A stretch of DNA of 64,000 bases from Pyrocephalus nanus (Eukaryota > Chordata > Aves > Passeriformes > Tyrannidae): positions 3,782,001-3,846,000 of the forward strand of contig CM076269.1 of the NCBI GenBank assembly GCA_038380795.1, read 5' to 3'. The translations under genes and the position numbers were made by a program. Each line of letters starts with the position of its first letter. Position 1 is the stretch's first letter. Under the pieces are notes generated by a model. The model was not told where the DNA came from, ran no database searches, and saw only the letters and a list, made by a program, of their open reading frames with translations. Below, piece after piece: positions 58,780 to 64,000 of the stretch.

Positions 58780-59420
58780 CTTGACAGGACTCCGTTTGAA
58801 AAAGATGTTGAAAGAAATGATCTCTTTAAGTGCAATGGGAGATATTTGTCTCTGATTTACCCTTGGCTTTTTGCTCTGGTTCAGGTAGGAGCGGTGTGGG
58901 ATGGCTGGCAGATCTGAGAGCATGGCACGCCCCAGCGGGCAAAGCGAGCAGTGCGGAGGAAGGCGCGAGTCAGTTTGGAGTGCTCCCCATTTATCAAACT
59001 CACGCAGCCCGCCAGCAGAGCGAGTCTTTCCATCATTACAGCTCTCAAAATCCGATTCATACCACTAATCCTGCCTTCATTCTCCCAGATTAATAACATC
59101 TCTTTCAACCTTCACAGTGTGATAAATAGACAAAGAGAGAACAAAAGGAGAAACAGAAGTGAGAGAAAGAGCCAGAGCAACTCCACATAATAAAGAGAAC
59201 CAAGAAAGGGGAAACGAAAAAAAAGGGAAAAGAAAAGGGAAAGAAAGGAGCCGGCACACTTGACTCTGCCATTTACTTTAGCAGATTCTCCCCAAGAGCT
59301 CCCTGCGATCCTTAAAGAATGTAAAACATTGCTCAAAGGAAAGCCTCGTTAGCAACCCTGACCAGCCCAGGTTTGCTGGAAGTCTTTTCACTTCCAGCCT
59401 CCGCTCAGGTCAGCGCTGAA
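58780..59420. other. Conserved-looking region with polypurine stretch
   Basis: Cores include AATGATCTCTTTAAGTGC near 58816, CATCATTACAGCTC near 59031, CAGATTAATAACATC near 59086 and CACAGTGTGATAAATAGAC near 59114. A purine-rich stretch (about 59130-59248) follows. Candidate regulatory sequence. Confidence 0.4.
59130..59248 (+). repeat. Purine-rich low-complexity stretch
   Basis: Mostly A and G with few pyrimidines, including AAAAAAAAGGGAAAAGAAAA near 59217. It resembles other purine tracts that sit inside or beside conserved-looking blocks in this intron. Confidence 0.6.
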
Positions 59421-60029
59421 AATGAGTTTGTTGGTTTCTCGTCCTGCTCCTCCCCAGACTCCCACAGAGGCAAAGCCTCCAGCACGCACTTGCTCTCTCC
59501 TTTACTTAAGGCACCAGCTTCTTGGAGGGGAAGAGGATATCTCAGCCGGTGTCTGCTCCAGGGGTGTCCCAGCAGCTCAGCAAGCCCAAGATAGGCTGGC
59601 AGAGCAGTAGCAGAGGAAAGGGGAAGCCTATATGGACACAGCAGAATTGCAATAGGGGTGTCACAAGCCCCGGCTCCCCCAGCTGCATCTCTCTGTCCCC
59701 TGCCCAGGGGAGTAGGGAGCTCCTATCTCTGCCCATGTTGTACAGCCCAAACCCACATTTGGACCATTAGAGTCTCGCTGATGACTGTGGAGCTGCAGCC
59801 CTCCTGTATGCTCACAGAGCTACACATGCCTGCTCCAGCACTCACAGGCACCCCCTCCCCAGCACTCCTCTGCTCTGGTTTGTGCAGAAATAACTGACCC
59901 CCAGGAAAAGCTGATCCTACAGCCCAGGTCCCCAGAAAGCCAACCCCACTGGCTCCGAGGTGCTTGGACAGAGACATTTGGGCATTTCCCACTCACAGCC
60001 CTCACCAGAGCTGTGCTGTTGGGCTCGTT

Positions 60030-60125
60030 CACTCTGCCACGCCGTATTGAACACTCCGTGCGCTCTCTTTTAAGTTATTTTAATAATTAAATGTTTATTG
60101 GCACATTTTCCCCGTACTGCTTCCA
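60030..60125. other. Short AT-rich conserved-looking block
   Basis: It has CTTTTAAGTTATTTTAATAA near 60067 followed by TTAAATGTTTATTGGC. Candidate element. Confidence 0.35.
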
Positions 60126-60469
60126 GACTTGCCTGATTTTTTTTCCAGTGAGTGACTTCCCTTGGCTCAGTCCTTCCACAGGATGCACACCTGCAAAACG
60201 TTTCCTCTGCTCCCCCCCACAAGGAGCATCCAGCCCCCCTTGCAGCCCATCCCCACGGACTCCTGGCAGGTGCTGTGCACACCAAACAGCACCATGCCAA
60301 GCCCAGATGAACAGGTTGGGAAGAGAGCTGGATTTCTGGCCAGGATGGTGCTCTATTATGGCACTCTCAGCCCCCATACAGGGGCTGGGCTAGGTTTTTT
60401 TTTTTTCCTCTCTTCTTTTACACTGTTCCATATTACCCCAGGCTTTGAAGTACAGAGAAAAGCAACACT

Positions 60470-60795
60470 CAATGTGACTTTTTTTTTTTTTTCTCTCCTT
60501 AAAGCTACCTTTATCATAGCAAATCTTTTCCTTCTCCGCTGTGTCGCTGGAGATAGATATCAAGCAAAAAGAAAGTCTCCCCTTCTAACAATGGATTTCC
60601 CTTCCCTTCTGAACTTCAAATAGAAAACTCTTATCTACAGCCACAGTTGACCAGAAGAAGAAAAGAAATGAAAACAGACATATGAACTGAACCCGGGCTC
60701 TCTTTCTATTCACTCAGAAAGGCTGTGCTGGGTTCTTCACACGGAGATGCTCTGAACATGTTTATATTTACTTCACTAGCTATCCACCCACTATG
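60470..60795. other. AT-rich block with T tract
   Basis: A T tract (60479-60492) precedes CTACCTTTATCATAGC near 60506 and GGAGATAGATATCAAGC near 60549. GATA words recur. TTTATATTTACTTCACTAGC lies near 60761. Moderate evidence for a regulatory element. Confidence 0.3.
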
Positions 60796-62534
60796 CAAAC
60801 CCACCCTTCCTCTAGAACAACTCTCCTTTTCAATCTTTTCTTTGCCTAGCAAGCTCCATGCACCTGGGCCAACCAGCACAACAGCACCTGCACCTAAAGC
60901 TGGGGACAACAAGAGCTCTGCAAACTCAGCTAAAAGTAACTGCAGCAATGCCCCTGGCACACAGAAAACATCCCTTCCATACAGTGCAAGTTCTTTAAAA
61001 GACAGGATGGATTACAGGTCAGACCTTGCTGGCTGGACTTGCACAAGATGCCTTGCACAGGCTGAGACCAGGCTGCTTTAGCCACCCATGACCTACTCAC
61101 ACACCCCCCCTGTGCAGCACCCATGTGTCACTGCTGCAGCCAGCCAGGTCCTCCGTGTGTTCTAAGATCTCTCTTTGATCCATCTTCTTGCCTCTGGTGG
61201 AGCTGCTCCAAGGGGAAACATACAGAACCATGAGACTTCTTCCCTTCTTCAGATTCTGGCTGCAGACCTCTCCTGTCCCGGCTTTCCTCCCCTCCAGCTG
61301 CTTGATCTCTGGAGAGATCAGTCACAGATTTATTCACAGGAGGCTGATGGACAGATGAACTGTCCCCCTCACCACACAAGGCACTGTGGGCTCTGCCACC
61401 AGAGATGGACACAGCTACTGCCACGTTGTCCCCCAGCCTGTCAGAGGGACCAGAGCCAAAGAGACCCACGGATGGAACTGGAGCCAAACTCCCAAATCAA
61501 TTGGGGCAGAGAGGGCTGGAAACTTTCCAGATAATTTTCAATTAGAAATAAGAAGCTTCCTTCATCAAAAGCCAGATCTCATTCTCATTAGGGGAATTTG
61601 GAGCTCCCAGCCAAAGGGAGGATGGACTCCCACCCAAGATATGGCCAGGAATCCTCTGCAGTCACACTTGGGGACAGCGTGCATGTCCAAGCTCTGACTC
61701 ACTCGTACTGGAGACAGTTTTGGTAACTCTACCTGGGTCAAAGCAGCCCTCAGCTAGGAGAGCCCATCCTGCAATCCCAGCTCTCATACCCCACAGAGCT
61801 ATCCAGGCAGCAGCATCATTCCCTTCTTGTTAAACTCCACAAAAGTCCCCAGTGCTCTTCCCGTGGGGCAGTCCCAGCGTTGCAGAAGGCTCCTCCCTGT
61901 GGAGCTACAATGGGAAGATCCATCAGACAAAGCACCTTCTCTTCAAGCTGCCTGATGACAGATGTTCAGCCAACGGAGCAGCGGGATTGGCGGAGCACCA
62001 CAGAAGCGCTTTATAATTCCTGCTCCTCTCCTCCTTCCTCAGCGTCTCCTGGGAGAGACACGATGATGGACGGTGACATAACTGACTGTTTCCAATCAAG
62101 GTAATGTAAGTAATGACAGCTGACGTGATTCCTGGAACGTGCAGGCAAGGCTGGCCCACGTGCCTTGCCTACCACAGGCAGCACTGCCAGAGCTGGTGGA
62201 GAGAGGAGACTGGAGCGTGGAAGTCTGGTTGGGGGACAGGACAGAGAGAGTCCCAAGACACAGAAGCTGTCTCCAAATCAGCTACAAATAACTCATTACA
62301 TCAGCCTGCAAACAGAGCGGGAGCCAAGGGGAGGCAGACAGCACCCATGTCATGGATCAAACCCCTCCTGGGCTGTACACAGTGCCTGCCCCACACCTGG
62401 ACACCACTCTCTCTAGTGACAGCTCAGACTGTAGCACTTCTAGTCCTTAGGAAGTGGTTTTTGGGGGTCTTCTCTGGTCCCTCAAGGTTCAGCAAGGCTT
62501 TTATTAATCTGGCCCTACCCCTGCTCTCCCCACC

Positions 62535-62590
62535 AGTGACTATCTGAAAATGACTATCTCTTCAGTGACTATCTCTTCAGTGACTATCTG
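62535..62590 (+). repeat. Short minisatellite, about 15-bp unit
   Basis: TGACTATCT starts at 62537, 62551, 62566 and 62581, spacing 14, 15 and 15 bp. The two central units share TCTTCAG. A recent local tandem expansion. Confidence 0.85.
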
Positions 62591-62729
62591 CAAATGAGAA
62601 CATTAAGTCAATAACCTGGACCTCACCTGCCCAGGCAGCACTACAACATCTGAACCCAAGGGAAGGGGGTGCAACAGCCCCAGACTGCCCACAGAGGTGT
62701 TCAGAGATTCACAGAGGGAAAGAAAATAC

Positions 62730-62895
62730 CGTGCAAACTCATACCCGCAGTCCTCCTCCAGAGCCTCGAAATTAGCAGGCAAATTTAACATGCAGAGAAG
62801 CGACCGATTAATAACCCAGCATTGACTTAAGAAGACCTTGAATAATACATAGTGCTTGTACATGGAAGGGGAAAAAGTCAAGTCCTTCTGCTTGT
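62730..62895. other. Short conserved-looking block
   Basis: It includes CTCGAAATTAGCAGGC near 62765, GACCGATTAATAACCC near 62802 and GAATAATACATAGTGC near 62840. Candidate element. Confidence 0.35.
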
Positions 62896-64000
62896 CAAGT
62901 GTATCTGCCTCCCAAGCACCGACACTTGACGAGAAACCTCCCTGCCAGCCAGCCAGCCACAGCTTTAAGCGGCTCTTCAGAAACGCCTTTTGTGAAGATG
63001 AACAGCAGAACTTTGCACCAAGTTAGACTGGCACGTGGACAGGTCCAGGTATGGTGTTATTTTAAATGCAATTATCACTGCTTGTTAATAAAGTCTCTTC
63101 AAACCTGCCAAGCAGAGGACGATGCTGAGCATTTGGAGCCCACAATGCTGAGCCATGCAGATGCCCCGTGTTGGCTGTGCTGATAGGTCAGAGAAAGGAT
63201 CTTAACCATGAGGCTGCCCCAACCTCTGCTCTACCCTATCTGCACTGCAGCTCAGCCCTGTCAAGGAAAAGTCAGACCCAAACAGACAAAAGACTGGCAT
63301 GATGACAGCAGATGAAGCTATGAACGAACTATTCCCTTCTACAACTTGATTCCAGCTTCTGTTGTTTAATGCTGGCTTTAGTGTGAGACACTGAGTAGTG
63401 GTATCAGCATCCCTGTGTGATGCTGTCTGCTTTCCTAAATCATGATAGCTGGACAAAAATTTGCTCCCTTTCGGGAATATTCCAAACCAGAACTAGCAGA
63501 AAAATGGTGTTTACCTTGACAACAGCCATTTTCGTATGGGGGCTACATACACAACGCCCATTGTCAGAGGAGTGGAGAGTTGCAGAGCACCAGGGATTTG
63601 TGTAGCATCAGTGAAATACTGTGAATCAAATGCTTTAATTTTTGAGATGGGGAGAAAAACTGAACAGCAGCTCAGGCAGAAGCTCCCCAACAACGGGTCA
63701 TTCTGACTCCTGCAGCTGAGTGACCCTCCTGTGCAGCCAGCCCATGAGGATGCTGCGTGGATTTAATGCCCACAAAGCAATTTGAAAGTGAAAAGCCTCA
63801 CCAAGAAGCCTTGTGGCTGAAGTCCAGAGGCAGGAGAGATGAGACCTAATTTCTGTTTCAATCTCTGATATGGATTCACAGGAAAACCATCCAACCCCAC
63901 CCCCCCACGCCTCAGCATCCCCACAATAATACCTGTTCAGCGTTATGAGCCTAAATTCATTTGTGTCTTTAAAGAGCTTTAGCATTTACTGCCTGAAGAC

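Larger units (their letters stand above)
38807..64000 (-). other. ERI3: ERI3 intron upstream of the penultimate exon (partial, at least 25.2 kb)
   Basis: The intron runs from the acceptor at 38807 past the window end. I looked on the - strand for the Exo I, Exo II and linker coding segments of ERI3 (for example the G-D-W-D and W-I-N-L regions) and found none, so those exons probably lie beyond 64000. Phase at the right-hand boundary is 0. Conserved-looking AT-rich blocks are listed separately. Uncalled stretches (about 38810-39530, 40240-40740, 42000-42930, 43150-43960, 45060-47560, 48300-51970, 52200-53570, 54370-55540, 55720-58780, 59420-60030, 60800-62730 and 63110-64000) hold only GC-rich to neutral intron with chance open frames. 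Confidence 0.8.

Noticed and set aside
60436..60470. Y-F-K-x-W peptide on the - strand, resembling the ERI3 segment before the penultimate exon
   Set aside because: Only these residues match. The expected upstream G-L-P-V-A-D and downstream I-N-L-K-K are missing and no splice sites fit, so it is a chance match.
1..64000. CRISPR arrays, bacterial operons, phage or toxin systems
   Set aside because: No regularly spaced direct repeats, no Shine-Dalgarno-led gene rows and no prokaryotic gene families. The spliced ERI3 and DMAP1 exons and the CR1 fragment show vertebrate nuclear DNA.

Overview
The window looks like part of a bird genome. It is GC-rich and has very few transposons. The one clear interspersed repeat, near 53.15 kb, has the 3' end of a CR1 LINE, the main retroelement family of birds and other reptiles. 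Single-copy, AT-rich, conserved-looking blocks are scattered through it, as in the introns that surround vertebrate developmental genes.

Only two protein-coding genes are recognisable, and they lie tail to tail. The last coding exon and 3'UTR of DMAP1 (DNMT1-associated protein 1, a TIP60/NuA4 and SRCAP subunit) run on the + strand at about 1074-2020. The 3'UTR (about 2660-4149) and last coding exon (4150-4232) of ERI3 (ERI1-family 3'-5' exonuclease) lie on the - strand. The penultimate ERI3 exon is at 38707-38806. The remaining ERI3 exons were not found and probably lie beyond 64000. The DMAP1-ERI3 tail-to-tail order matches the mammalian arrangement as I remember it.

Layout: 1-1073 is the last DMAP1 intron; 1074-2020 is the DMAP1 terminal exon and 3'UTR; 2020-2660 is a short intergenic gap; 2660-4232 is the ERI3 terminal exon, with a CpG-rich, quadruplex-prone 3'UTR; 4233-38706 is one 34.5-kb ERI3 intron; 38707-38806 is the penultimate exon; 38807-64000 is the next intron upstream, open at the window edge. 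Both introns alternate between GC-rich filler without recognisable content and AT-rich blocks of about 100-1100 bp. These blocks carry TAATTA homeodomain cores, POU octamers and similar motifs, and I interpret them as candidate cis-regulatory (conserved noncoding) elements. Conservation itself could not be tested here.

The main points of interest are: an in-frame TGA at the third codon of the DMAP1 terminal exon, upstream of an otherwise well-preserved C-terminal tail; a 63-bp element present twice in the ERI3 intron (32100-32162 and 33329-33391, 55 of 63 identical, same strand); a second, shorter repeated pair (27193-27221 and 29444-29472); and several tRNA-like or ancient SINE-like fragments. 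I found no CRISPR array, operon, phage or other bacterial-type system. The many long open frames are by-products of GC-rich sequence.
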